Source of the DNA: Megascapheus bottae
Taxonomy: Eukaryota; Chordata; Mammalia; Rodentia; Geomyidae
Assembly: GCA_024803745.1 (NCBI GenBank)
Contig: JANJXV010000013.1
Span: forward strand, 58,528,602 to 58,592,601
Length of the DNA: 64,000 nucleotides
Direction of reading: 5' to 3'
Shown in pieces: positions 1-25,188 of this stretch. A program made the translations under genes and the position numbers. Below the pieces are notes generated by a model, which was given only the letters and a program-made list of their open reading frames with translations, was not told where the DNA came from and made no database searches. The first letter of the stretch is position 1. Each line of letters begins with the position of its first letter.

Positions 1-255
1 CGGGCTCCGGGCGGAGAAAGGTCACTCACTGTAGAGTGACGATATTAATGGCTGGGTCTCCACCTGGCTTTGAAGCTAAAACCGCAGGCCAGTCTCGGCC
101 ACGAGGAGGAGGAGTTCCGAGGCCGGGGTCAGCTCTCCGGCGGGACCGCCTCCATCCCAGGCTTCTCCGGGGACCCGACCTCTCCGTGCCCCACTCCCAC
201 GGCCCCTCCTCGGCCGCCTCCGCTCGGGCGCGAGCGGCCTCGGCCTCCGTGCTCA

Positions 256-13489
<13,234 letters not shown>

Positions 13490-13854
13490 ACCACTAAACT
13501 CTGGGGTTTGACCACCAGATTGGACTTTGAGAGCCTTCTCCTATCCTGACTCCAGTTTCTGTACATACAGAGACTTATGGATCTTGGGACTGGCTAACAG
13601 AACTTGACTGTTTCCTAGTACCACAGGGATTTGTGTTATGATGGGGTGTGATCTCATAGGCTTTTCTTAAGAATTACCACTCAAGGTTACTTCCACAAAA
13701 TGTTATATTTTTTTGTGTATGTTAGCATCAGCAATTTAAAAAAACCTTTGGAACAAGGCATTCCATTTTGCCAACCCATTCTGCCAGTCCTGCTAGGGTG
13801 CTTTGTTTATAGAGAAGAGCTTCTGTTTAGTAAAATACTTTGTCTTCAGTTATT

Positions 13855-14085
13855 GTGTGTGTGTGTGAAGGGCTTGAACTCTGGGCTTGGGTGCTGTCCA
13901 TGAGCTCTTCAGCTCGAGGTTAGTGCTCTACCACTTTGAGCCACAGCACCACTTCTGGTTTTCTGGTGGTTAACTGGAGATGAGTCTTGTAGACTTCTAT
14001 GCCCAGGCTGGCTCTGAACCATGATCCTCAAATCTCAGCCTCCTAAGTAGCTAGGATTACAGGCGTGAGCCACTGGCACCTGGCT
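13855..14085 (-). repeat. Type B SINE, reverse
   Basis: It runs from gtgtgaagggcttgaactc to gtgagccactggcacctggc, downstream of SIRT3 exon 6. Confidence 0.85.
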
Positions 14086-15324
14086 TTAGCTATGTTTGAA
14101 CCAGGCCTGGATATGCAGTTAACCAAAGCTGAGCAGGCAGTTGACTGGTACTCTCTTACAACTCTGGACCCTTTGGATGAATGGGACAGATAGGAAGGCA
14201 ATGGTTACCCCACAGGAGAAACAATCATATAGTAAAGATTCACATCCCATTTCTAGTGAGACCAGTGTGCCTGAAGACAGCTTGGGCAAGTTCATAAATC
14301 TTGGCCAAAGCAGGATGTGACCTGAAGAGGAGTGGACATCCGATGCTGCCACTGGAACTTCTTCACATTGCACACATGGATGACAAAGAGACACTTACTT
14401 GCCTGTCTTCTTGTTTAGTTATTCACTTGGTTGAAGCTTGTAATGTACAACAATCTGCCAGTAGTTGCTCTCTTGGACTCAGACTCATCAGCTCCCAATG
14501 GATCAGGTTTACTTTAGTGTACCCAGGCTATCTGGAGAGCAGTTCAACATTTGTGTCATAAGACCCAGGCCTGGGCCATGTAACCTTTGGAACCCTAGCA
14601 ATGCACTAGGATTGTCTAGCATGTCATCCTCTACAGTAGAATCACTTTTAATCAGTAAATTTGTCACATGAAATAAATTCAATACAAAACCAGCAAGTGT
14701 TGACATCATATGGAAAGACTGTAACATGGTATCCCTCTCTTGGAATAGGCAGGACCGAAATCATCTGTCCTTGGATTGTAAATGTGGTTCAGGCTTTTTC
14801 ACAGCAGGACTCACTCACAATCTGCCAAGCAGTTCCTAACCTTCCTCTTATCTTCCCCTCCCACACCCTACGCCATGGTGTCTAGTTAGGGTTCTGAAGA
14901 CTTAAAACACAAGACACAGGTACCATTCATTAGAAAATGTTACTGGCTCAGCTGTCAGACCATTACCCACGTGCCCCCTCCCCACCCCATGCTTGTACAG
15001 ACACATACTGGGACTCCTGTTGTGTATAGGTCTTATTTCCTGGCACGGTCCATGTACAGCTCTAATGGCTGACCTTGTCTGCCACCCATATGTGCACCCT
15101 CCTTCTTGGTGCTATTTCCTGGGCAGAGACACTTCCTGTCCAAGTTGCAGCTGGTGGTGGTGATGGGAAGTTAACAGATTCCAGATTCCATGGAAGGTGT
15201 TTCTGTGACCTTTCACCTCCAATAACAAGACTTGTGGCCATCTGGAGAAAGTGTCAGATTCTGAGAAGAATAAAACTAGCTTATACTTTTACTTAATACC
15301 ACCATGCTTAACTACTGTAATTGT

Positions 15325-15493
15325 TTGTTTTTGCCTGGAGCTTGAACTCAGGGCCTGGGCACTGTCCTTAAGGTTTCTCAGGACTAGTACTCTACCACTT
15401 GAGCCACAGCAACACTTCTGACTTTTTTTGTGTATATAATATGGAGGAATCAAACCCAGGGCTTCGTGCATGATAGGCAAGCACTCTACCACA
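15325..15493 (-). repeat. Type A SINE, reverse, head truncated
   Basis: It ends at gcaagcactctaccac without the usual ccaaactcccagcc terminus. Confidence 0.8.
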
Positions 15494-16177
15494 GATACTC
15501 ACATACATGGTCCTGCCCCAAACTCATCTTTATTCCATACCTCTAAAGTTCAAAGAGTTCAGTTTATGGTCTCATGAAGGCATTTTCTTTCATGTCAATG
15601 TTTAGTCTAAAATCAGTGGGTATGGTTGATCTATTTGTCACAACCAATAAGATGGCTGAGCCAGGACAGAAAATAAAGAAGCCAACAGCCCTGTGCCGAG
15701 TGGAGAAGGATTGAGGAAGCAGGAACAATAGCACATGCCTTGCTCTGTTACAGAACACTAGCTATACAGTTCTAGCAGACCCATTCCCTTGTATAGAACA
15801 CATCACATGCCTCACGCATGAGCTTTAAGCCAACATACTAACCTCAGATGGTTTTCAGTGTTCCCAACTCAGTACCACCCTTTCCCACACATACTGGTCT
15901 GTGACGTTTCTGACCAAGTAGCCCTGCCTTGCAACAGCCTCTGCATTGACACATGTTATAGAAACATCTTTTTGTGTAGAAAAGCTGATTTCCCCACTTA
16001 CAGCAGGATAAGACCGTCATAGATCAAGAAACTGAACCAGAGGCAAATCACAAGGCAGAATTTGGGGAAGGGGGGTGGTGTCTCCAGATACAGAGTGTGT
16101 GGCTTCCCCAGGTGGCACCAAGGGCATCTCTGGAAGCAGCACCAGTTCAGAAAGAGGCAGAGACACACTGTCCTTCC

Positions 16178-19100
16178 TCAGTCAGGGTCCGAGTCAGGGT
16201 CCGAGGAGAGTTGCTCCTCCATGGTTTCACACATTGCGTCCTGCAGGGATGTTAGGTGACCCCGGGGACTCATTCCCATGGGCTGGATGACTCTGTGCCT
16301 GCAGGGAAAGTGCAGCATGGCTGGGCAAAAGGCTGAAAGTGCCAGTCCAGAGGCCTGCCTGCTCACCTCTGGATGCTACTGGGGTCTAGGGACTACTATG
16401 CTAATGTGGCCCAAATCTTAGTATCTTAACAGATTTGAGATGTTGGGCAGTCCCTTATATTCTTTTCTTTTAAATAGTGAGTTAAAAGAAAAGGAATGCA
16501 GCCTTTTGAAGACCCTATTCCTTCCTCTGGTACCACTTCCTGGGGCTCCTAAGGAGTAGTCCCTTCCCCCTTCTCCCAGCCATAGGCCCTTCAGTTCACC
16601 ACATACACACACCTGGAAAGCTTGTCAAACATGTTCACCAGCTTCATGGCCTCATGCTCCTTCTGCTCCTCTGTCATGCCCTCCATAGGGTTGGGAGGCT
16701 TCTCTTCCACCCTCCCGGTTACTGGGTTGATGCTGTGTCCCAGGGGAAGAACGTGAGATGTATTTTTTTCTAAGACAAATGGAGCTATCTGGGGCTCCCG
16801 GTGGGGTAGAGTCCCCATGGTCCTCATCAGGCCTGGTCTGGCAAGAAACTCCGATTTTTTGATGGTAATAGAAGAGGGTTCCTTCCAGAAACACTAATAG
16901 CTTCTTCCCCAGGCAACTCCTGGTTTCCTAGAGAGCCTGCTTGGTGATCCTGGGCATGTCATCAGGACACCCATTCCTTAGTAAAGTCTCACCCATTCCT
17001 CATCACATACCACCCACCACAGGGGTCTAGGCAGGGAGATGGGGTGTGGTGGGGGCCCAGATAGCAACTGACAGGTCTGAGGAAGTTAGAACACACCTGG
17101 CTTTGGCTTCCTTGTACTCATCTGTGTCTGTGTCCTCATCCTCGGAGTACTGACCTTCAGGCCGGCCTCCTGCCATGAGGCCTCTGGCAGCCAGGAGGCC
17201 TGCAGCGTTTCCATAGCCTGTGTACTTGATGAAACGAGGAACTGCAGGGCAGGCCAAGGCAGAAGTCAGTGTGTGGCTGTGGCTAGGGTATGGCATACCT
17301 GGAAACTGGGCAGTCCCTTACCACTCTCGGAGCACAGAACAAAGAGGAACTCGGCAGCTACTCTCTTTACATCTGTGTCCAGGTGTGTCATCAGGCGGAC
17401 CAGCTTGTTCCGAAGCAGGTCTCCCACCTCAGGTCGAGTCCTCACATCCCGCAGAGGCGGCAGCACCTGGGAAGGCAGCTTCCCTAAGGCCAGTGCTTGG
17501 AGCAGCCAGGGCTATGTGGAATTGAGCCACCCCCTCCCCTTACTCTCCCCCTCTCTCCCAGCCCCAGGGAACTCAGGCTTCTCTGCTGGGTACCTGAGCC
17601 TTCAGGAACTTTCTGACTGGACGGTGCATACGGGCACACTCGGTCAGCACACTCAGCACTGGAGCCACACTCTCCTTGAGCCTGTGGGTCTGCAGAGGGG
17701 CCAGTCACCCCTGGGGTGGGGTGGAGGCCGCACACAGGCAATGGTGGGTCCTGGCAGGAAGGCTTGTGAAGAGGCCATGCTGGAGGAAGTCAGTGGAGGG
17801 CCAGAGCTGGTGGTGGGTGTCTGTCAGCTTCAAAAGGGATGGGAACAGGACCTAACTCTGTAACCTACCGAAAGGTTTTATGACCTGAGGCAAACAACTC
17901 AATTGCTTTTAGTTTAACTTGCTCAATGGTAAACTAGGAGTGTGAAACACAAAGCATTTGGAACATTTGTCAGCATACCCTGTTACACACACTCTCCTCA
18001 GGAAATGGTGGCAGTGAGAAACAACAGACTCCTTACCCTGGGAACCTCCCTCATAGAACAGCAAACTGAGTTCCTATCTCTGCTCAGCCTCAGTATTTCT
18101 CTGGGAGCCCAACACTAGCAGCTGTAGCAATAGGGACTAGTGGCTACAGCCAAGGGGGCTTAGCTAGCTCCTCTCTTCTAATCCACACAGCATTTCTACT
18201 CTAGGGGCTGTAGGATATGTCAGCGTATCTACTCCTGATGCAACACATACCTCTTCTCAGAGATCTACCAAGCCTCAGTCTGCAGCTATTTCCCTGCCTG
18301 TCAGTGAGTCAGAGGGAATGGATCAGAAGCTTCTTTGTGTGTCCTTAGGATGCTAAGAGACAGGTGACGCTGGTAACCTAGGGTTGCCATGCACAGATAC
18401 TAGGAATCAGAAGGTCACAAGCAAGGACAAGGAGCTTCTGAAGACCAAGAAGGATCCCTAAAAAACATTTAAAAGATAACAAGCACCTCACTAAACTCCA
18501 AGGAAACTTGTTTCCTTGTGATAAACGGGAGAAGGATTTAAGCATGTAGGTAGGTGTCCACTTGTTCTGAGGGAGACAGGGTCTGGCCTGATGGCCTGGG
18601 CTAGACCATAGAATATTCAGCATTTATCAGACTTGGAGCAGCCAGGTAATCAGACCACCAAGATAACTCCCATTTGCTAATGTGACCATTACCAAGGCAG
18701 TGACTACAGCTGTGTGTGGATGCCAGGGCCAGAACCACTGGGGACGTCCAGGTAAGTCCGTGCTTACCTGGTGTAGACGCTTCTCTAGGAAAGCAAGGAG
18801 CGCACTGATCACATCCATATTCACTCCCATGAACTCCAAGGAGCCCTCATGCAGCTCCAGGGTGAGAAGGATGTCTAAACACTTGAGGGGTAAGTTCCCC
18901 AGGAGATTCACTGTGTGCCTGAGGAGAGATGGAGAGGGTCCTTGACAGAGCTGGTCCCTCAGCATGGGTGCAACTCCTAGGTTCCCCTTCTAGGAATACA
19001 CAATGCAAATCAACATTTAAGGGCTTGAAGAATAGTACGCAGGACCACAGTCAAGAGCAAGGACTGGTCTCAAGAGATCCGGGGAAAGGAAGCTCCCGAG

Positions 19101-20926
19101 GGGCACCACCCTCTGCAGACATTCCACCCGTCCCACCCTCTCCATGCTGGGTACCACATGATCTCTGGAAACCTAGGCCAACCCAGGCATTGAGACAGCA
19201 AAACAGGAACAAAGAAACAGGTTGACTTGAGATGCGTTGGTGACCACTGCTTCTGCCCAAAGTCCTGCCCCTAAGTTTATAACTTCTATGCCCCATATGT
19301 GGAAGCACCTAAGGTCTAGGAGCAAAATAGTGTTTGGTTCCCTGGACAAAAGTTAGACCTTGTGGTACGGCCTTGGCTCTCAAGGTAGTTCTGGTCCACA
19401 GGCACAGCTAGGTATTTGAGTATGTATGTCCCTCCCAAGGACAAGCCCTGCTCTCACCCATGGAACTCCTCTGTGCGGTCTCCAGCAGCAGCAACCATCA
19501 CGCAGTGTCGCAGAAGCATCCCCAGGTACTGGTAAAGGGCAATATCTTCCTGACCAAAGACAGAAAGGGGCTCCTGTGAGAGGGAGTATCACTTATTCCT
19601 GCTGCTACTGCACTCCATGGCCTCCCAAACTGCATTCTTGGTGACTCTGGCCCGTGCTGGCCATTGCTGCTTTCCAGTGTGCTTCTAAGGGCTCCTCCCA
19701 GACTAGGATTCACATTAGTGGATCCCCTTGGGATGAAATTACAGTATATTCTGGTTCCACATTTATGGAAATAGGCATTTCTCCTATCCTCCACATACTA
19801 AGGTATGGGGCTATAAGAAGCTAGGAACTTAAAGGCACTCTGGGAGACAAGTTCATGAAATAGCCTAGTTTTCAGGCCATAGCTCACCTCATCCACTTCC
19901 CTCTTTATGGACTCGAAGGTGATATTGAAGAGCACTTTGAGGATCTCCATAGCTCGCTCAGTCTCTTGGGGAGGAAGGAACTCAGGGGGGCTCACTTCGG
20001 GGGTCATTCCTAGCGTTAGCTCGAGCGTGTTCGTCAGCAGACGCACGCCCTGCAGCTCCTGAAACAGCTGCTGGCGCACATCTGTGCGGAGTGCTGTTAG
20101 TAGGAAGAGGAGCCGCAGGTCAAAGAACTGGACATCATGTGGGAAGCTCCTCTTTCGGTAAAGTCCTACACGCTCTGAGAGCCTCACGACCAGGTTGGCC
20201 TCTGCTGCCACCATCTGTGCCGCAGGGCTGCTGAGCACGAGGTTGCACAGGCACTTGAGTGCTTCAAGCGTGACACCCATGTCTGAGGACTCGGGGACAG
20301 GCTCCTCAGAGGCAGAGATGTCAGCATAGCGAGCTAATGCATGTATGCTCTGGCGGCTGGCAAAGGGGTCCAGGCAGCCGCGGTCCCGGGAAAGGATACG
20401 GACAGTCTGAAGCCAGGTGACACGATGTGAGGGCGGCAAGCCCTGCTCCAGGACCGAGACCAGCAGCTTTGCGAGTCTCTGTGGACAGGGACAAGAGTGG
20501 TTCCATCAGGCACTCTTCCGGGGCTTCCTTCCCGGCCCCGCGACCCCTTGAGACGGCACCCACCTTCCTGTCCTCCAGCTGGGCAGCATCGAAGGTGAAG
20601 CTCTGGGAGTGCTGCAGAGAGACCCGGTGGGCTCAGTTCTACGTTCAGACGGGGCCTGTCTTCCTCGACGAAGGCAGCAGCCACCGCTCTGAACGGACGG
20701 CGGCCCACGCTCACCACCTACTCACGGCCCAGCGATGGGGAGCCCCCGCACCCTTCTCCCACAGCGGCCGGCCCCCGCCGCGCCGCCCGCCCCCCGCCGA
20801 GGGCCGCGCGAGCGCTCGAGGCTCCCGTCCACGCGCGCTCACCTCCGCGTTGTACGACCGCAGAGCCCCCAGAATCGCGCCCTCCTCGCCAGTTTCCAGA
20901 GCATCCGCCACCGCCCGGGGATCCAT
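16178..20926 (-). CDS. RIC8A: RIC8A, G-alpha chaperone / guanine nucleotide exchange factor
   Basis: RIC8A folds nascent G-alpha i/q/13 subunits and acts as a cytosolic exchange factor for them. Ten coding exons on the minus strand, in transcript order, are 20926-20843, 20611-20564, 20478-19888, 19549-19458, 18918-18768, 17689-17594, 17466-17322, 17241-17097, 16732-16613 and 16298-16178. All have GT-AG borders and agreeing phases and give 530 aa, the usual length. It starts [16 protein letters not shown] and ends DSDPD-stop. The protein is the all-helical armadillo/HEAT-like solenoid of the family. The acidic segment around [13 protein letters not shown] keeps Ser435 and Thr440, the known CK2 sites, at the same numbering as other mammals. 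The 591-bp exon 3 is the largest. The gene is intact and head to head with BET1L. Confidence 0.97.
17690..18767 (-). other. RIC8A intron 6
   Basis: About 1.1 kb of unique sequence. I see no SINE, exon or other structure in it. The RIC8A transcription unit is nearly free of repeats, unlike SIRT3. Confidence 0.7.
18919..19457 (-). other. RIC8A intron 4-5 interval
   Basis: This 539-bp intron separates the exon ending EEFHG from the exon starting [10 protein letters not shown]. Nothing else is recognisable in it. Confidence 0.7.
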
Positions 20927-22104
20927 TGTCCCCCACCCCGAGACGCCGCCGCACCCCAAATCTCCACAGGGAAAATGTCAGCCGGCCGGCCGGCCCGCGG
21001 CTCCACCCCGACCCGGAAGCCGCGCCCGGTGCGAGGGGTGCCGGGAGAGCGGGGAATGCCGGGACGGCGCGGGCGGGGCCCCGGGGGGCGGGGCCCGGGG
21101 GGCGGGGAATGCCGGGACGGCGCGGGCGGGGCCCCGGGGGGCGGGGCCCGGGCGGGGCCCCGGGGGGCGGGGCCCGGGCGGGGCCCCGGGGGGCGGGGCC
21201 CGGGCAGGGTGGGGGCGGCCTCCGCGGGTCGCTCGCCAGCCCCTGGACTCAGCCCTGTCAGGCTGTGGGGTGGCCGTGGGGTCCGCGGCCTCCCACCATC
21301 CCAGCGACCATCCCCGTGCAGGGCCCTGGCCCCCGGGGCGGGCATTTCGGGTAGAAGAGACTCCTGCACGCGCACCGATGTTCTGCCGCGTGGGACAAGG
21401 CACCGGGGGAGCTCGCGCAGGGGACGCTGCAGTTCCTAGACGAGTTGGCTGGCCAGGCAGTGTGTCGGATGCTCCCCGCATACCACTCGCCTGTCCCTGC
21501 CTGTGCAGGCTTCCTGTCCCAGAGGGACAGAGGGAAAAGCCAGCGCGATGACTTGAGGCGCTCGAAATACTTATTTACAACACGCCACAGGGTCCGGGGA
21601 CGTGCCATTTTTGTAGAGACCGACATATACGTGGGCCAGGAAAAGCCGTGGAGGAAGCCGCTCCAAGAGGCAGCGGCAGCAAAGCCACCGTGTGGGTCGG
21701 CAGAGAGGCGAGGGTTCAAGCCGAAAGTCTGTCCTTCGCGCACACAGTCTTTAATCCTGGGGACGCAGCCCACCTGCCCCTCACCCTAACCCGCTCCGAG
21801 GCCCCCCAAGCCTCCCCGCCGCCCACCCGCGGTCGGAACCGGGGGAAGGGAGCCCCGACCCCGCCTCCCCCGGTCCGGAAGGACAGGGCTGACAGGCAGG
21901 TCGCCGGGAGCCAATCAGCGCTCCTGAGGGGGCCTCGGCCCTCCGAGGAAAGCGCGATTTCCGCCCAGTCCGGCCCTTCCGGAAGTTATTGACTCGAGGC
22001 GGAAGAGGCGGGGCCGGGCAGTTGGCGCCGAGGCGCCTTGCTGGTTAGTGCCGGTGCCACGTCTGCTGTGTCTGTGACGGCCGCGGGACTCGGAGCTGGG
22101 CACG
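20927..22104. promoter_or_regulatory. Bidirectional RIC8A/BET1L promoter
   Basis: These 1,178 bp of CpG-rich DNA separate the RIC8A and BET1L start codons. The RIC8A half holds a tandem GC-box repeat (21041-21215). The BET1L half holds a CCAAT box (ccaatcag, 21911-21918), a palindromic ETS element (cttccggaag, 21976-21985) and further GC boxes, and no TATA box. Use as a shared promoter is inferred from the head-to-head arrangement. Confidence 0.75.
21041..21215 (+). repeat. GC-box tandem repeat in the RIC8A promoter
   Basis: A ggaatgccgggacggcgc segment occurs twice 53 bp apart (about 21053 and 21106). It is followed by copies of gggcggggccccgggg at about 21124, 21150 and 21178 (27-28 bp period). 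The tract is almost pure G+C and packed with Sp1-type sites and runs able to form G-quadruplexes. Confidence 0.85.
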
Positions 22105-23631
22105 ATGGCGGACTGGTCTCGGGGTGAGCACGCCACAGGGGGACCGAGGTTGTGTGGGGCCTCTTTCGACGGGAGGACCTTGCGCGGGGGCGGCGCCGGG
22201 GCCTGGTCCCGCGGCGGGTGGGTCCGGGGAGCCCGAGGCCCTTCCGCCTGACGGGCCGCCCGCCGGCGCCTGCACAGGGCCGGTGAGTCCGAACCTGGAG
22301 GGAATTTGGCAGAGCCAGCAGGTGGGGATAGCAGAGAGAAACAAGAAGGTCTCGACTGACTTGGGACATGGGCGCTTCAGTTTCCGCTCCGAAGCCGTGT
22401 TCGTCTATCCACAGGGGATGTTGGTGGATGGACTAACGGGATTAAGGGACATAAAGTGGTTCGTTTAGGGTATGTACACGCTCATGACTCAGTCCTTAGG
22501 TGGGTCCCCTCGAGGCTGGGTCTCTTCATGCATCGGGTCAATACAAATTGCCCTGTTTTGTTATAGAAGTTGCTAATTGCTAATCCAGCCTGTCACAATC
22601 AGGTTTCTTCAGATACTGTGTGTTGGTGTCACAGCACCGCCCCCCTCCGTATGGGATAAATAAGTGGGCAAGTCTCAGCTGCCTTTTTAGAGGTCACCTC
22701 AAAGTGAGCTCACACAATTATGCAGCCTCTGTGTCCTGTGCAAGGTCTGTCTGTTGGAACTGGGGGTAGGGTTGACCTGCTCATGCAGACACAAGTGGGC
22801 CCTGTCCCTGTAGGTATCTTGCCAAACCAGATTCAATGGGAAACTTAGATGCTAGTCTTCAGCCTCTGTCTTTTCTCACAGCTCAGAGCTCTGGTGCTGT
22901 GGAGGAAATTCTAGACCGGGAGAACAAGCGGATGGCTGACAGCCTTGCCTCCAAGGTTACCAGGCTCAAATCGGTCAGTGATGGCCCTTTCCCCTTCTTT
23001 CCCTTCCACCTGGTGTCCTGGAGAGTTGGGGTCAGAGGTTAGGAAGAGTCTTAGAGGGGTACCAGGCAGCTTTCCATTAGCCTTGTTACCTTGGCTGTTG
23101 CAGTGCTTACAATTGAGTACAACGAAAAGTGCTAATTTGAGCCTTTCCAGTCTTTATTGGAACCACTGGGTCTAGCAGAGACATGGGTGAGTTTGGTTGG
23201 TCCTGAGGGGTTATGTGTTCTGTAATTGCCCAAGACCTGACTGTATAATCTGTGTGTCCTCACCAGCTGGCCCTGGACATCGATAGGGATGCTGAAGATC
23301 AGAACCAGTACCTGGATGGCATGGTAAGGGTCTACAATGTGCACAGGTTGCAGTTAGCTCTCCCATTCCCACCTGCTCTGAAGTCTGTGCTCTTTGGTGC
23401 TGGTGTGGGTGGTGGATTGATCAAAGTGCCACCATATGTGATCCTGCTGGGTCCTTCCTTCAGGACTCGGATTTCACAAGCATGACTGGCCTGCTCACAG
23501 GAAGTGTGAAGCGCTTTTCCATGATGGCACGGTCTGGGCGAGACAATCGGAAGCTTCTGTGTGGTATGGCCACGGGCCTGATTGTGGCTTTCTTCATCCT
23601 CTCCTACCTCTTATCGAGGGCAAGGACGTGA
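22105..23631 (+). CDS. BET1L: BET1L (GS15), Golgi Qc-SNARE
   Basis: BET1L is a C-terminally anchored SNARE that works in retrograde transport within and to the Golgi with STX5, GOSR1 and YKT6. Exons are 22105-22123, 22882-22973, 23267-23323 and 23464-23631, phases agree, and the product is 111 aa, the family length. It begins MADWSRAQSSGAVEE. The SNARE heptads span roughly residues 14-85, with a probable zero-layer Gln49 in AEDQNQYLDGM. A single membrane helix (about 87-106, LLCGMATGLIVAFF) ends in SRART at the lumenal tail. The exon 2 donor is gtcagt, slightly off consensus. The gene looks intact. It is tail to tail with ODF3. Confidence 0.97.
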
Positions 23632-24654
23632 GACAGTAGGAGCCACAGGCAGCCAGGGTCTTCCTCACCTGGTATCTTGGGCTCCTGAGGACATGCTACA
23701 AAAATATTCCTTTGCAATGATCATCATGGGCCATGCATTTTCTTCCTATGTGATGAGGGTCACAGTTGCCTCTCACCAAAGCGCTCATGTTTTGGAGAAA
23801 CCAAGGCCCTCTGACAGGTCAGAATGAGCTAGATTTGAGCAGAGCAGCTGAGAGTCCTGAATGTGCTCACTGTGTCACCCCGCCCTCAGGGCTCTGATAT
23901 TTTTTCTTCTGTCCTGTCCTGTCCTGTCCTGTCTTGTGCATATCTGAGGAGCCTGGGGCTGACAACAGAGAGAAGGGACTGTGTCTGTGAACCTCACACA
24001 GCTGTCCAAGAGTCAGATGTGAATGTGGCAGTTACTCCTCCCTAAGGCTGCTGAGCAAGTACTGATCTGCATGGGCCATGAGTCCCTATTTTAAAGCCTG
24101 TGCCCTCTATCCTTGGATATAGCCAGACCCCTGGAAAGAGCAAGGCTGTGGATACAGGAATGAACTGTGGGCTTGGCTGGACATTGATTGGGCCACATGG
24201 ACATGTGTATGTCTAGGAACAGAGGAACATAACTTCAGGACTTAAGATTGGATCACCCAGTTGCCAAAGATGTGTTTATTCCCAGGAGATTACTCACAAA
24301 AAAGGTTTTCTCTGCCCTTTTAGAATCAGAGTGTGGGGTGGTAGTGTGGGGTGGTCTTCCCTGAGAGGGTCCTCCTTATAGGGTCCTACTCCACCTGAGA
24401 GTGCAGCTACAGTGTTTATAGTAGGAACATTTGCCTCCTGCCCTGCCTCCCACAGCCAGTCTCCCCTCATTGTGGGAGAGTCCTGAGTGACACTCCTTGT
24501 TCCCTACCTCTATAGACTCCCTACCCTACTGTCTCTGGCCCTTACTGCGTTTTTAGCTAGTTCCTTGTTCATACAAACTGAACTTTTGGGATGGAAGGGC
24601 CAGCAGTTTCTGAGGGCCCACCATCTTTGTCATTTTGTCTTTATGTAAAAGATA

Positions 24655-24667
<13 letters not shown>

Positions 24668-24686
<19 letters not shown>

Positions 24687-25112
24687 GCCAGTCCTGGGCT
24701 TAAGCTCAGGGCCTGAGCACTGTCCTTGGATTTTTCTCAAGGCTAGAGCTCTACCACTTGAGCCTTAGCACCACTTCTGGCTTTTTCTAAATATGTGGTA
24801 CCAAGGAATCGAACCCGGTTCTTCGTGCATGCTAGGCAAGCACTCTACCACTAGGCCAAACTCCCGGCACCTCTTTTTTCCATTTTTGTGTCAGTTCTGG
24901 GGCTTGAACTAAGGGCCTGGGCAATATCCCTGGACCTTTTTAGCTGATAGTTAACACTCTACCACTTGAGCCACAGCTCTACTTCTTTTTTGGTGCTTAA
25001 TTGGAGATTGGTGTCTCATATACTTTCTTGGGTGGGTGGCTTTGAACGACAATTCTCAGATCTCAACCTCCCTAGTAACTAGGATCACAGGACTGAGCTT
25101 TCTGTTCTCAGC
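24668..25112 (-). repeat. Reverse type A (24668-24872) and reverse type B (24877-25112) SINEs
   Basis: The first is full-length, from poly-T/gccagtcctgggc to ccaaactcccggc. The second is diverged but keeps ccacttgagccacagc and ctccctagtaactaggat. Confidence 0.8.
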
Positions 25113-25132
25113 TTGTAAAGACATCTTCAAGG

Positions 25133-25134
25133 AA

Positions 25135-25188
<54 letters not shown>
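25133..25188 (+). repeat. (ATCT)n microsatellite
   Basis: About 13 perfect ATCT units, directly after the SINE pair. Confidence 0.95.

Larger units (their letters stand above)
13490..16177. other. SIRT3 / RIC8A tail-to-tail interval
   Basis: This stretch holds the two 3' UTRs and no further gene. Plus-strand AATAAA signals at 14672-14677 and 15269-15274 could end SIRT3. A minus-strand AATAAA (tttatt at 15529-15534) about 640 bp past the RIC8A stop could end RIC8A. SINEs lie at 13855-14085 (type B, reverse) and 15325-15493 (type A, reverse). The degraded SIRT3 last-exon candidate is at 14173-14193. Confidence 0.65.

Noticed and set aside
14119..14394. Short plus and minus frames downstream of SIRT3
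   Set aside because: They lie in presumed 3' UTR without splice or start context, except the LDEWDR-stop remnant reported separately.
20427..21551. Overlapping long open frames in the RIC8A/BET1L CpG island (up to 374 codons)
   Set aside because: High G+C removes stop codons in all frames. Real RIC8A exons 1 and 2 explain the coding signal here.
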